NCBI RefSeq assembly: GCF_003268675.1
Contig: NZ_CP029378.1
Coordinates: forward strand, 3,224,001-3,288,000
Length of the DNA stretch: 64,000 nt
Origin: Streptomyces bacillaris
Lineage (GTDB): Bacteria > Actinomycetota > Actinomycetes > Streptomycetales > Streptomycetaceae
Direction of reading: 5' to 3'
The notes under the pieces: model-generated
Database searches by the model: none
What the model was told of the DNA's origin: nothing
Seen by the model: only the letters and a program-made list of their open reading frames with translations
Shown: positions 39,880-48,581 of the stretch, one piece after another
Layout of the letters: every line of letters starts with the position of its first letter
Position numbering within the stretch: position 1 is the first letter of the stretch
Translations under genes and position numbers: made by a program

Positions 39880-40917
39880 TCAGGCGAGGGAGAGGCTGGT
39901 CTCGCTCCAGGAGAGGTCGAGCACCAGGGTGGATCCGGCCTCGACGTCGAGCGGTTCGGCCAGCGGGACCAGCGCCTGCATCCAGTGGGAGCCGATGTTC
40001 TCCGGCGAGTTGCGCAGGGTGACACCGCCCCCGAGGTCCATCTCGAACCAGGCGGCCAGGCCGTGCACCGTGCCCGGCTCCCGTACCGGAACGGCGAGTT
40101 TGCGCCCGCCGGGCCCCAGCGGATCCGCGGAGAAGTCGAAGGAGACCAGCTCCACCGGCTCCGAGAGCGCCCGGTGCGGCCAGGTGTGCAGCCGGATCGG
40201 GAAGTGGCCTGGCGTGGCGAAGGAGTTGAGGCGGGAGACGTCGAAGCCGCTGGCCGAGCCGACCCGGTTGAGGTTCACCGCGTTCTCGCTCTGCAGCAGC
40301 AGGCCCAGCAGCCGGGCCCGGCGCGGGAGCATCACTCCGCCCGGGGCGAGGAGTTCGGCGCGCGCGTGCCGGATCGAGGGCAGGATGCCCTCACCGATCA
40401 GACCGCAGTCCACGATCTCGGAGATCACCGCGTCCACCCGCCCGGGCAGCTCCCGGCCGACCACCAGCTCGTCGGAGCGGCAGGACAGCACGGTCACCCG
40501 GTCGGCGAAGCCCTCGGCCGCCACCACCTGCCGGGCCACCTCCGCCATCAGCGGGTTCGCCTCGCAGCTGTAGACGTGGGCGGCCCCGGCGCGTACTGCC
40601 ATCATCGCCAGCAGGCCGGTGCCCGCGCCGATGTCCAGCACCGTGCCGCCCCGCGGGACGACCCGCTCCAGGGCGGTGGCCAGGGCGTCGTTGCGCTCGT
40701 GGTCGTTGAGCATGGCGAAGTGCCAGCGCGGCACCGACGCGCGGGCGAACTCCCGGAAGGCGGGGAGCGCCGTCGACAGCCCGTCCGGCGCGGCCAGCAC
40801 CTGGGCCGTCTCGTCCGCGACCCGGCTGAGCTCCTGGGCCCTGGCGCGGAGCCCCGCCAGGGCCAGTCGTATGTCTCCCTCAGCCGTCAGATCGGTGATG
40901 CTCGTCAATTGAGGCAT
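39880..40917 (-). CDS. sznE: SznE-like arginine N-methyltransferase (PRMT family)
   Basis: A 345-residue class-I SAM methyltransferase of the protein-arginine-methyltransferase type. SAM motif I is LDIGAGTG (94-101), post-I is YSCEAN, the double-glutamate loop is SEIVDCGLIGEG (E167 and E176, the catalytic pair gripping the guanidinium), and the THW-like element is SHWMQ (310-314). SznE of the streptozotocin pathway methylates free L-arginine to the N-methyl-arginine used by SznF, and the same order SznE then SznF is seen here, 99 nt apart. The first 60 residues are a helical extension. The start is ATG 40917. Confidence 0.9.
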   Translation of the reverse strand: MPQLTSITDLTAEGDIRLALAGLRARAQELSRVADETAQVLAAPDGLSTALPAFREFARASVPRWHFAMLNDHERNDALATALERVVPRGGTVLDIGAGTGLLAMMAVRAGAAHVYSCEANPLMAEVARQVVAAEGFADRVTVLSCRSDELVVGRELPGRVDAVISEIVDCGLIGEGILPSIRHARAELLAPGGVMLPRRARLLGLLLQSENAVNLNRVGSASGFDVSRLNSFATPGHFPIRLHTWPHRALSEPVELVSFDFSADPLGPGGRKLAVPVREPGTVHGLAAWFEMDLGGGVTLRNSPENIGSHWMQALVPLAEPLDVEAGSTLVLDLSWSETSLSLA

Positions 40918-41270
40918 GTCGATTCGCAGACTCCTAAGCGGAATGGCATTCGAGACACGCTGGTACGGGAAACGGCGCCGGGCCGCCCGGGCAGGGGCCC
41001 GGCCCGCCCCTTGTCCCGTTCGGAAAAAGCACCGTACGCGAGAGGACCAATGAATTTACGGGTGGTGTCGAAAAGTCGAACCTGTGGCAGCCGGGGAGTT
41101 CCCGGAAGAAGAATTCCCGTGTTCGGTTTCCTCTGCGCCGCGTCGATTAGAGCATTGCCCCGAGTGCAGGGCAAGGACATGTGCCGAGGAACAGTACTTG
41201 GCCCCCGGCGGGGATCAACGGCCTTTGGAATAAGCCCTGTCGGGCCGCACCGGAGGCGGGGATCCGGTCT
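40918..41270. other. 353-nt intergenic region, AT-richer, promoter of cluster
   Basis: No gene is seen. The segment around 41020-41170 is notably less GC-rich than its neighbours and lies upstream of the SznE-like gene on the minus strand, so it is the likely promoter and leader of the minus-strand biosynthetic operon. No clear -10/-35 pair is asserted. Confidence 0.4.
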
Positions 41271-42446
41271 TCACCGGCTGCGCGGGGCCGGGCCGCGTGG
41301 ATGTGAGGGGTCGGTCCCGGCCGGTTGCGGAGAGCCGGGCTTCGCGGGGTGCGGGGAGCCTGCCTTCACCGTCCTCGGGGCGGCCTCCAGGCGCAGGGCG
41401 GCGGCCGTCATCGCCAGGGTGGTGTGCCGGTACCAGGCCACCCAGCTGCGCACATGGTGGCTGCTGAGCCCGGCCCGGGCGTCGGCCTCGTGGACGGCCC
41501 TGGCGGCGGCCGGGCCCGCCGCGGCCATCGTGCGGGCCGCCGGGATCCCGGGGGCGGAGAGCGAGGCGTGCAGCAGGAAGCGGGAGATGCGGCCCGAGGG
41601 GTGGCGGCGGGCGAGAAGGGTGAGGCCGAAGCCGGGGGCCGGGCGCCCGAACGCCGCTCCGAGGCTCCGGCTGAGCAGTTGCCAGGACTCGTTCTGCCGG
41701 GGCTCCGCGGGCGGCACCGGGGGGCCGGGGATCTGCGGCAGCTCGACGCAGAACGGCAGGCGCCGCAGGCACAGCCACCGGCGCAGCCCGGGGTCGGCGA
41801 ATTCCGGCCCTCCGAACACCCAGCCGATGGGGACCGAGGCCGCGACCGCGCGCTCCAGCATCTCCTGGCCGAGGTCGGCCATGCTCTGCGGCCGGACGCG
41901 CTCCGGCGGCACCCCGGCCCGGGCGCAGCGCTCCGGGTCCGAGGTCCACCGCGGCGGCAGGTACAGCTCCCGGTCGATCAGGCCGCCCACGCCCCGCGAT
42001 ACGTAACAGAGCAGGGCCGCGACCTGGGTGTTGCGCTCACGGCCCACAGCCCCCGCCGGGGCGACCGCGACCGCGCCGGTGCCCGCGCGCACCGTCTCGT
42101 GGCGGCAGAGCACCACACAGGGCCCGGAGGCTCCCAGGCGCGGAACGACATGGGAGCGGACGCTGTCGCGTAGCAGGTCGGCGTCCCAGACGGTGCGGGT
42201 GAGCAGCCGCTGGGTGCTCCACACGCTGCCGGCCCCCGCCCGGGCGGCGATCTCCACGGCGCTGCCCCGGGCGGGGTCGGCCAGCAGTGCCTGTACGTAG
42301 GCCAGCGCCAGGTCGCGGGGCTCCGCCCGGGCGAAGTGGCCGCCGAGGAGCGCCAGCATCTCGGGGGGAGCAGGGGGGCGGGCGGGGCGGTCGGGGGCGG
42401 CGGGACGGGAAGGGCGGGATCGAGACGAACGAGGTAAGCCGGGCAC
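41271..42446 (-). CDS. transposase-derived (IS701-like) protein without catalytic acids; TTA codon
   Basis: A 391-residue protein related to IS701/IS4-type DDE transposases: CYVSRGVGGLIDRELYLPPRW and HHVRSWVAWYRHTTLAMTAA are clear family segments. The catalytic carboxylates are gone: the LDDTG motif is VLCRHETV, the DEVYG motif is GGPEFA, and the IEE region is AARA. No inverted repeats flank the gene. Start GTG 42446 with GGAGG 8 nt upstream; codon 4 is TTA (42437-42435), the only TTA codon I found in this window's genes, so translation should depend on bldA tRNA. It is divergent from the amidase gene across a palindrome. A regulatory, DNA-binding role is inferred. Confidence 0.78.
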   Translation of the reverse strand: MPGLPRSSRSRPSRPAAPDRPARPPAPPEMLALLGGHFARAEPRDLALAYVQALLADPARGSAVEIAARAGAGSVWSTQRLLTRTVWDADLLRDSVRSHVVPRLGASGPCVVLCRHETVRAGTGAVAVAPAGAVGRERNTQVAALLCYVSRGVGGLIDRELYLPPRWTSDPERCARAGVPPERVRPQSMADLGQEMLERAVAASVPIGWVFGGPEFADPGLRRWLCLRRLPFCVELPQIPGPPVPPAEPRQNESWQLLSRSLGAAFGRPAPGFGLTLLARRHPSGRISRFLLHASLSAPGIPAARTMAAAGPAAARAVHEADARAGLSSHHVRSWVAWYRHTTLAMTAAALRLEAAPRTVKAGSPHPAKPGSPQPAGTDPSHPRGPAPRSR

Positions 42447-42462
42447 AGCCGAAACCTCCGAT

Positions 42463-42474
42463 AGGTCTAGACCT
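42463..42474. promoter_or_regulatory. palindrome between divergent cluster genes
   Basis: AGGTCTAGACCT is a perfect 12-bp palindrome just upstream of the ribosome-binding site of the transposase-derived gene (start 42446) and about 270 nt before the amidase gene. It could be an operator for the cluster. The rest of the gap to 42742 shows no gene. Confidence 0.45.
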
Positions 42475-42742
42475 GAATATGCGCGGCGAGGATAGTCGGT
42501 CCCCGGTGCTCCGGGTAACCCCTCGGCGGCGCCCGGTGACAGCGGCGCAGGTCCACGGCACGGGCCGGGGCGGCCGCCTCCGGGCGGCACCGGTGCCACC
42601 CGGTCCGGGCGCGTGCCGGCACAGCCCCGGCGCCACTCCCCGTACACCCCCGGCCCGCCGCCCCCGTGCAACCCCCGCACCGCCCCCGGTGTTTCCCCCA
42701 CGTCCGCATCGATCAGACCCCCGACTCCAGACGAGGCGTGAG

Positions 42743-44218
42743 ATGAGCGAACCCACCGAGCTGAGCGCCATCCAGCTGGCCGAGGCGATCCGCAACCGCG
42801 AGATCTCCCCGGTCGAAGCGGTCCAGGCGGCGCTGGACCGGATCGAGAAGATCAACCCGGCCGTCAACGCCTTCGTCACCGTCTGCGGTGAGCGCGCACT
42901 CGAACGGGCCGCCGCGGCCGAACGGGCCCTCGGTGACGGCACCGCGACCGGTCCGCTGCACGGTGTCCCCATCGGGGTGAAGGACCTCGACCCGGTGGCC
43001 GGGGTCCGGATGGCCCGCGGCTCACTCGTCTTCGCCGAGGACATCCCGCAGGAGACCATCCTCTGCGTCGAGAAGCTCGAACAGGCCGGCGCGATCGTCG
43101 TGGGCAAGACCAACACCCCCGAGTTCGGGTTCAAGGCCACCACCGACAGCGCCCTGTTCGGCCCCGCCTCCACGCCCTTCAACCGCGCCATGAACGCGGG
43201 CGGTTCCTCCGGCGGCAGCGCCGCCGCGGTCTCCTCCGGCATGGTGCCGCTCGCCCAGGGCTCCGACGCGGGCGGCTCCCTGCGCGTGCCCGCCGCCTTC
43301 TGCGGGGTCTTCACCCTGATGCCGACCTTCGGCCGGGTCCCGGTGCCCGCCAAGCCCAACGCCTTCCGCCGGTTCAACCCGATGGTCTGTTACGCGCCCC
43401 TCGCCCGCACCGTCGCGGACGCCGCCCTCGGCGTCGACCTGATGTCCGGGGCCCACCCCTACGACCCGTACTCGTTCCCCGCCCCCGAGAAGCTCACCGA
43501 CGCCCTCCACGGGGACCTCACCGGGCTCACCGTCGCCTACAGCCCCGACCTCGGCGGCTACCCGGTCGAGCCGGAGGTCGAGGCCGCCGTCCGGGCCGCC
43601 CTGCCCGCGCTCCGCGACGCCGGGGCCACGGTCGAGGAGGTCGGCTTCCGGCTGCCCCTGCCGCACGGGGACCTCACCGCCATGTGGCGCCGCTATCTGT
43701 CGGTCGCCCACGCCGAGTCCGCCGCCATCTCCCGCGACAACGGGGTCGACCTGCTCGGCGCCTATGCCGGCTCCATCGACCAGGGCTACCTGGACTCCGT
43801 CCGGGTCGGGGAGTCGTTCAGCGCCGTCGACTTCCGGCTGGAGGACCTCGACCGCACCCGGGTGCTCTACGCCTTCGAGGAGCTCTTCGACCGGTACGAC
43901 CTCGTGGTCAGCCCGGTGAACGCCGTCACCGGCATCCCCAACTCCGCCGGACGCGACACGGTCGGCCCCGACACCGTCGAGGGCCATGCCGTCGACCCGT
44001 TCGTCGGCTGGTCCCTCACCAGCCCGTTCAACCTGATCGGCAGCCCCGCCGCCTCCGTCCCCGTCGGCCGGGCCCGCAACGGCGTCCCCGTCGGACTGCA
44101 GCTCGCCGCCCGCCGCCGGAACGACGCCCTCGTCGTCCGCGCCGCGGCCGCCATCGAGAGCCGCCTCCCCTGGGCGGCCGGCTACGAGGACCTGGACCTG
44201 GACGCCACCACCGTCTGA
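42743..44218 (+). CDS. amidase (amidase signature family)
   Basis: A 491-residue amidase-signature hydrolase with the complete Ser-cisSer-Lys triad: K80 in GVPIGVKDL, cis-Ser S155 in NAGGSSGGSA, nucleophile S179 in GSDAGGSLRVPA. It hydrolyses a C-N amide bond, or in reverse acts as amidotransferase. In this cluster it could trim an acylated or citrulline-like precursor after N-nitrosation (inference). ATG 42743 follows GAGGCGTGAG. It heads the plus-strand half of the cluster; a hairpin follows it at 44269. Confidence 0.9.
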   Translation: MSEPTELSAIQLAEAIRNREISPVEAVQAALDRIEKINPAVNAFVTVCGERALERAAAAERALGDGTATGPLHGVPIGVKDLDPVAGVRMARGSLVFAEDIPQETILCVEKLEQAGAIVVGKTNTPEFGFKATTDSALFGPASTPFNRAMNAGGSSGGSAAAVSSGMVPLAQGSDAGGSLRVPAAFCGVFTLMPTFGRVPVPAKPNAFRRFNPMVCYAPLARTVADAALGVDLMSGAHPYDPYSFPAPEKLTDALHGDLTGLTVAYSPDLGGYPVEPEVEAAVRAALPALRDAGATVEEVGFRLPLPHGDLTAMWRRYLSVAHAESAAISRDNGVDLLGAYAGSIDQGYLDSVRVGESFSAVDFRLEDLDRTRVLYAFEELFDRYDLVVSPVNAVTGIPNSAGRDTVGPDTVEGHAVDPFVGWSLTSPFNLIGSPAASVPVGRARNGVPVGLQLAARRRNDALVVRAAAAIESRLPWAAGYEDLDLDATTV

Positions 44219-44268
44219 CCCGGCCACCGGCCGGACGGACACCGCCGGGACGGCCACCGGCAGCCACC

Positions 44269-44292
44269 GGGGCCGTCCGGGCGGACGGCCCC
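44269..44292. terminator. hairpin between amidase and MFS genes
   Basis: GGGGCCGTCC (44269-44278) and GGACGGCCCC (44283-44292) are perfect 10-bp arms around a GGGC loop, between the amidase stop (44218) and exporter start (44327). It may terminate or attenuate transcription, or end amidase mRNA. Confidence 0.6.
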
Positions 44293-44326
44293 CTCCCCGG
44301 GCGGGGAGCGAAGATCGGAGAAACCC

Positions 44327-45832
44327 GTGCACACCACCACCGGCGCACGCAGCGGACTCGGCGGCAGCGCCGCCCTTCTCGTGCTGCTGGTCGGACAGGC
44401 GATGGCCAACATCGACCTGGCGATCGTCAACCTCGCCGTACCCGCGATCAGCACCGACCTCGACGTCGGCAGCTCCGAACTGACGCTCATCGTCACGGCC
44501 TACGCGCTCTGCTCCGCCGTGCTCCTCGCCCCGGCCGCCCGGCTCGGTGAACGCCAGGGCGTCCGCCGGGTCTACCTGTGGGGCCTGACGCTCTTCACCT
44601 TCGCCTCCGTCGTCTGCGGGCTGGCCACCAGCGCCGCCGTCCTCATCGCCGGACGGTGTCTGCAAGGGGCCGCCACCGCCCTGATGATCTCCCAGGTGCT
44701 GGTCGGCATCCACCGCTGGTTCACCGGCCCGGCCCGGGCCCGCGCCCTGGGCTGGAACGTGCTCACCCTCTCCGGCGGTGCCGCGCTCGGCCAGGTCCTC
44801 GGCGGCACCATCGTCTCCGCCGACCTGCTGGGCACCGGCTGGCGGGCCGTCTTCCTGCTCAACGTGCCCATCGGCGTACTGATCCTGGCGCTCGGCCTCT
44901 TCCTGCTCCCGCACGACCGGCCCGCCGCCACGACCGGCCGGGGCGACAACGACATCCCCGGCACCGTGCTGCTCGCCGCCACCACGCTCGCCGTCCTCAT
45001 CCCGCTCAGCCTGGAGCGGCCCGACTGGATCTGGGTGCTGCTGGCCGCCGCCGTACCGCTCGGCGTCCAGTTCATCCGTACCGAACGGCGGGTCATCGCC
45101 CGCAACGGCACCCCAGCGCTCGACCTGCGCCCGCTGAGCGCCACCACGGTCCGCTGGTCGCTGGCCTCCTACGCCGGGACCACGCTGACGTACATCGCCA
45201 TGCTCTACCTGCTCTCCCTCCACCTCCAGCAGGAGCTGGGCCTCCCGGCCTGGCAGGCGGGCCTGGTCCCGCTCGGCTGGGTCCTCGCCTTCGGCCTGGC
45301 CGGTCCCGCCTTCGCCCGCTCGCCGCAGGCCCTGGCCCGCTTCCTGCCGTTCATCGGCTGCGCCATGCTCACGGTGACGTACGCGCTCGCCTCCTTCGTC
45401 CCCGCCGGTGCGGGCACCGCCATCTGGCCGCTGACCGCCGTGCTCTGCATCGGGGGCTTCGGCCTCGGCATCAACCACACCGCGCTGCTCAACCTGCTCA
45501 CGGCCACCGTCTCGCCCCGCTACGCAGGCACGCTCAGCGGCACCGTCAACACCCTCTCCACCGTCGTCGGGGTCACCGGCGTCGCCCTCTTCGGCGCCGC
45601 CTACTCCTGGTTCAGCCGCAGCGCCTGGGCCGGGTCCGCGACCGCCTGGGTCCTCACCTGCGCCGGGCTGGCCCTCATCGCCGGGCTCTGCAGCTTCGCC
45701 GCGCTCCGCGCCATCGCCACCGCCCCGGCAGGCCCCGCGGACCCCGCCGCCACGGCCGACGCAACCGTCGCGCCCACCACGGTGTTCTCCACCAAGGAGA
45801 ACACCGGACACACGACGCCCACCGCCGACTGA
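44327..45832 (+). CDS. MFS drug-efflux transporter (DHA2/EmrB-type)
   Basis: A 501-residue major facilitator protein with about 14 hydrophobic segments, as in the DHA2 family. Family marks are the motif-C-like NIDLAIVNLAVPAIST in TM1 and RLGERQGVRRVYLWGL in the first cytoplasmic loop. The start is GTG 44327 and the tail after residue 460 is disordered and Thr/Ala-rich. It follows the amidase and precedes the phosphatase, so it is the probable exporter and resistance pump of the cluster product. Confidence 0.9.
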   Translation: MHTTTGARSGLGGSAALLVLLVGQAMANIDLAIVNLAVPAISTDLDVGSSELTLIVTAYALCSAVLLAPAARLGERQGVRRVYLWGLTLFTFASVVCGLATSAAVLIAGRCLQGAATALMISQVLVGIHRWFTGPARARALGWNVLTLSGGAALGQVLGGTIVSADLLGTGWRAVFLLNVPIGVLILALGLFLLPHDRPAATTGRGDNDIPGTVLLAATTLAVLIPLSLERPDWIWVLLAAAVPLGVQFIRTERRVIARNGTPALDLRPLSATTVRWSLASYAGTTLTYIAMLYLLSLHLQQELGLPAWQAGLVPLGWVLAFGLAGPAFARSPQALARFLPFIGCAMLTVTYALASFVPAGAGTAIWPLTAVLCIGGFGLGINHTALLNLLTATVSPRYAGTLSGTVNTLSTVVGVTGVALFGAAYSWFSRSAWAGSATAWVLTCAGLALIAGLCSFAALRAIATAPAGPADPAATADATVAPTTVFSTKENTGHTTPTAD

Positions 45833-45891
45833 TCCACCGCGCCGCCCGCTCCACCGGCGGGAGGCGCACGAACCACGAAGGACGACCAGCG

Positions 45892-46563
45892 ATGACCGCG
45901 ACCGAACCGCACCCCATCCAGGCCAAGGCGGCCCTGTTCGACCTCGACGGCACCCTGGTGGCGACCGAGCACCGCAGCCGTGCCGCCTGGACCCGCCTCT
46001 TCACCACCCACGGTCTGCCCGTCGACGACGCGCTGCTGGCGACCTTCGTCGGGCGGCGCGGCCAGGAGGCGCTGGCCGACCACGTCGACCGGTTCGGCGG
46101 GCCCACCGTCGACGAACTCTTCGAGGAGGCGTGCGGCTATCTGATGGGCCCGGACAGCCCGCCGCCGTACGCCGTCCCCGGGGCCGCCGACCTCCTCGCC
46201 GACCTGCACGGCCGCGGTGTGCCCCTGGCCGTGGTCACCTCGGGGCTGCGGGCCCACGCCACCGAGCTGCTCGCACACGTCGGCGGCGCCGATCTCTTCC
46301 AGGTCATCGTCACCGCCGAGGACGTCGAGGCGGGGAAGCCCGACCCCCAGGGGTATCTGGCCGCCTGCCGGGCCCTCGGGGTCCACCCCGCCGACGGGAT
46401 CGCCTTCGAGGACGCCCCCGCCGGGGTCCGGGCCGCCGCGGCCGCCGGGCTGCGCTGCGTCGCGCTCACCACCACCCACCCCGCGGCCGACCTCGCCCAC
46501 GCCGATGTGGTGGTGCCCGACCTCACCACCCTGCGCTGGGCCCAGGACGCCGACGACCGCTGA
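45892..46563 (+). CDS. HAD-superfamily phosphatase
   Basis: A 223-residue HAD hydrolase of the beta-phosphoglucomutase/sugar-phosphatase subgroup: FDLDGTLVATE (D17 nucleophile, D19 acid/base), VVTSGL, GKPDPQGYLAA and FEDAPAGVRAAAAAG. Helical cap between the first two motifs. The subgroup dephosphorylates sugar phosphates; here it may release a phosphorylated sugar or sugar-derived intermediate, matching a sugar component as in streptozotocin (glucosamine-linked). ATG 45892; 60 nt from the exporter gene. Confidence 0.88.
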   Translation: MTATEPHPIQAKAALFDLDGTLVATEHRSRAAWTRLFTTHGLPVDDALLATFVGRRGQEALADHVDRFGGPTVDELFEEACGYLMGPDSPPPYAVPGAADLLADLHGRGVPLAVVTSGLRAHATELLAHVGGADLFQVIVTAEDVEAGKPDPQGYLAACRALGVHPADGIAFEDAPAGVRAAAAAGLRCVALTTTHPAADLAHADVVVPDLTTLRWAQDADDR

Positions 46564-46717
46564 CCACCGGCCGGGCCCGGGCCCCGACGGCAGCCGGCCG
46601 CCGGTCCCGTACGCCGGTGACCGCCGGCCGCTCACGCCGGTACCTCGGCGCCCGTCCCGTACGCCGGTCCCGTCCGGATCACCGAAAGTCACCCGACACC
46701 CCTGGGGAGCCGCGCAC

Positions 46718-47947
46718 ATGTCCGCCGCCCGCCCGTCCGAGCCCGCCGCCCTGGCCGCCTCGGTCACCAGCAGCCTGGTCCTGGTCCACGACCCGGTGTG
46801 CCGCGCGACCGCGCCCGACTACTGGGACTGGTCGGCCGACGCCCACCGCACCGCCGTACGGACGCTCACCGCGATCGACGACGACCGCGTCCGGACGGCG
46901 GCCGGACGCCTCACCGGGGACCCCGCCGACGACACCGCCGCAGCGGCCCTCACGACGGCGCTCACCGCGCTGCTGTCGCGCCCGGGCGGGGAGAGCGACG
47001 CCGTCGACGCACTGCGCGCGGCCGCCGCCCGCACCGAGTCCCTCTCCCGGCTGCTCGTCCGGCCCGGCGCCCCCTCCCCGTCCGGGCCCGCCGGGGAGGC
47101 ACCCGGCGCCGAGGAACTGCTGACCGCGCTGGCCCGCAAGCCGCACGGCGGCGATCACCCCGTGGACGCCGCCGTGGTCATCCCGTTCCGCGCCCCCGAC
47201 GACGCCACCGGCCGGGTCCGTAACCTGGCGGCCGTCCTCAACGCGCTGGCCGACCAGTCCCACCCCCGCGACCGCTACCGCGTCGTCGTGGTGGAGAGCG
47301 ACAGCCGGTCCCGCTGGCGCGACCTGTTCGCGGACGCCTGCGACGCGTATGTGTTCGCCCCCGACCCCGGCCGGTTCAACAAGTCCTGGACGGTGAACGT
47401 CGGCGTGGTCCACGGGGCCCGCCCCGCCGAACTGGTCTGCGTCCTGGACGGCGACATCCTCGTCGACCGGGACTTCGTCGCCCGCGCCGTCGAACGGTTC
47501 GCGCGCCCGGGGACCCAGGCCCACTGGCCGTTCGAGGACATGCTCTTCCTCGACCCCTCCGCCAGCTCCCGGGCCGTCCGCGCCCGCTGCCTCGACGGGG
47601 CCGCCGAGCCCGGCCAGGACCGGTTGCGCGGGGTCTTCCTGCGCCGGCCACCGGGGGGCTGCGTCTGGCTGCGGGAAGACCTGTTCACCCGGATCGGCGG
47701 CATGGACGAGCGGTTCTGCGGCTGGGGCGGCGAGGACCAGGACTTCGTCTGGCGCGCCGAACGGTACGGCCCGATGGACCGGCACGGCGATCCGCTCGTC
47801 CACCTGCACCACGACCGCGCCGCCCACCGGGGCGACGACGGCATCCCCTTCTACGAGGAGGTGGAGCGCGCCGGGTTCTGCAGCTGGCCCTGCGACTCCG
47901 ACTTCGGCCGCCTGGACAGGAACTCCGGGGCGTCCGGCGGAGGATGA
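46718..47947 (+). CDS. family 2-type glycosyltransferase
   Basis: A 409-residue GT-A enzyme. The nucleotide-sugar domain starts near residue 150 (DAAVVIPFRAPDDATGRVRNLAAVLNAL read in parts), with DxD-type metal motif CVLDGDILVD, and a galactosyltransferase-type C-terminal part GGMDERFCGWGGEDQDFVWRAERYG with the EDQD catalytic acids. The N-terminal 145 residues are helical and unassigned. It probably transfers a sugar during assembly or tailoring of the product. ATG 46718 follows GGGGAG; the stop codon at 47945-47947 has only 63 nt before the repair cassette. Confidence 0.85.
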   Translation: MSAARPSEPAALAASVTSSLVLVHDPVCRATAPDYWDWSADAHRTAVRTLTAIDDDRVRTAAGRLTGDPADDTAAAALTTALTALLSRPGGESDAVDALRAAAARTESLSRLLVRPGAPSPSGPAGEAPGAEELLTALARKPHGGDHPVDAAVVIPFRAPDDATGRVRNLAAVLNALADQSHPRDRYRVVVVESDSRSRWRDLFADACDAYVFAPDPGRFNKSWTVNVGVVHGARPAELVCVLDGDILVDRDFVARAVERFARPGTQAHWPFEDMLFLDPSASSRAVRARCLDGAAEPGQDRLRGVFLRRPPGGCVWLREDLFTRIGGMDERFCGWGGEDQDFVWRAERYGPMDRHGDPLVHLHHDRAAHRGDDGIPFYEEVERAGFCSWPCDSDFGRLDRNSGASGGG

Positions 47948-48010
47948 GCACCGCCCCCCACCCCGGCCACCACCCTCCACCCGCCTCCCGACCAGAGACG
48001 AGGACCGACC

Positions 48011-48523
48011 ATGGACACCCGGCACACCGTCATCGACTCCGGCCTCGGCCCCCTCACCGTCGTCGCCCGGGGGCAGGCCCTGACCGGCCTGTACTTCACC
48101 GACCACGTCCGCCGCCCCGCCGAGGAGGCGCTCGGACCCCGGGTCCCGGCCGAGGACGACCCCCTGTTCGCGGAGGCCGCCGAGCAGCTCCACGACTACC
48201 TCGCCGGGCGGCGCGACACCTTCGCCCTGCCGCTCGCGCCCGAGGGGGACACCTTCCAGCACGCGGTCTGGGACCTGGTCAGGGCGATCCCCCACGGCGG
48301 GACCACCACGTACGGAACGATCGCGGAGCGCCTCGGCGCCCCCGGGCTCGCCCAGCGCGTCGGCCAGGCCGTGGGGGCCAACCCGCTGTGCATCCTCGTC
48401 CCGTGCCACCGGGTCGTCGGTGCCGACGACTCCCTCACCGGCTACGCGGGAGGCCTCGCCCGCAAACGCGCTCTGCTCACCCTGGAGGAACCCGCCGAGG
48501 TGACCGCCTCACGCCTGTTCTGA
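48011..48523 (+). CDS. ogt: O6-alkylguanine-DNA alkyltransferase (MGMT, Ogt-type)
   Basis: A 170-residue DNA repair protein. The active site ILVPCHRVV contains the acceptor C132, GGTTTYGTIAERLGAPGLAQRVGQA is the recognition helix region with the Arg finger, and the C-terminal YAGGLARKRALL closes the fold. It transfers methyl groups from O6-methylguanine (or O4-methylthymine) to its own cysteine. Placed inside an N-nitroso cluster, it is a fitting self-resistance gene, since N-nitrosoureas methylate guanine O6. Only the Ogt domain is present; there is no Ada zinc domain, unlike the regulator at 35139. Confidence 0.94.
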   Translation: MDTRHTVIDSGLGPLTVVARGQALTGLYFTDHVRRPAEEALGPRVPAEDDPLFAEAAEQLHDYLAGRRDTFALPLAPEGDTFQHAVWDLVRAIPHGGTTTYGTIAERLGAPGLAQRVGQAVGANPLCILVPCHRVVGADDSLTGYAGGLARKRALLTLEEPAEVTASRLF

Positions 48524-48581
48524 CCGTCCGTCCTGCGGCGCCCCGCCCCGGAGCGCCCCTCCCGACAGCGAAAGCACCACC

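Noticed and set aside
38377..42006. Plus-strand open frame of about 1200 codons opposite the SznE/SznF genes
   Set aside because: Composition is typical of the mirror of high-GC genes; all recognisable motifs are on the minus strand.
41271..42446. An active IS701 insertion sequence
   Set aside because: No terminal inverted repeats or target duplications are visible, and all three catalytic acid motifs are lost.
43022..45811. Minus-strand open frame of about 930 codons opposite the amidase and exporter
   Set aside because: Gly/Glu/Val-rich shadow without motifs; the amidase triad and MFS segments lie on the plus strand.
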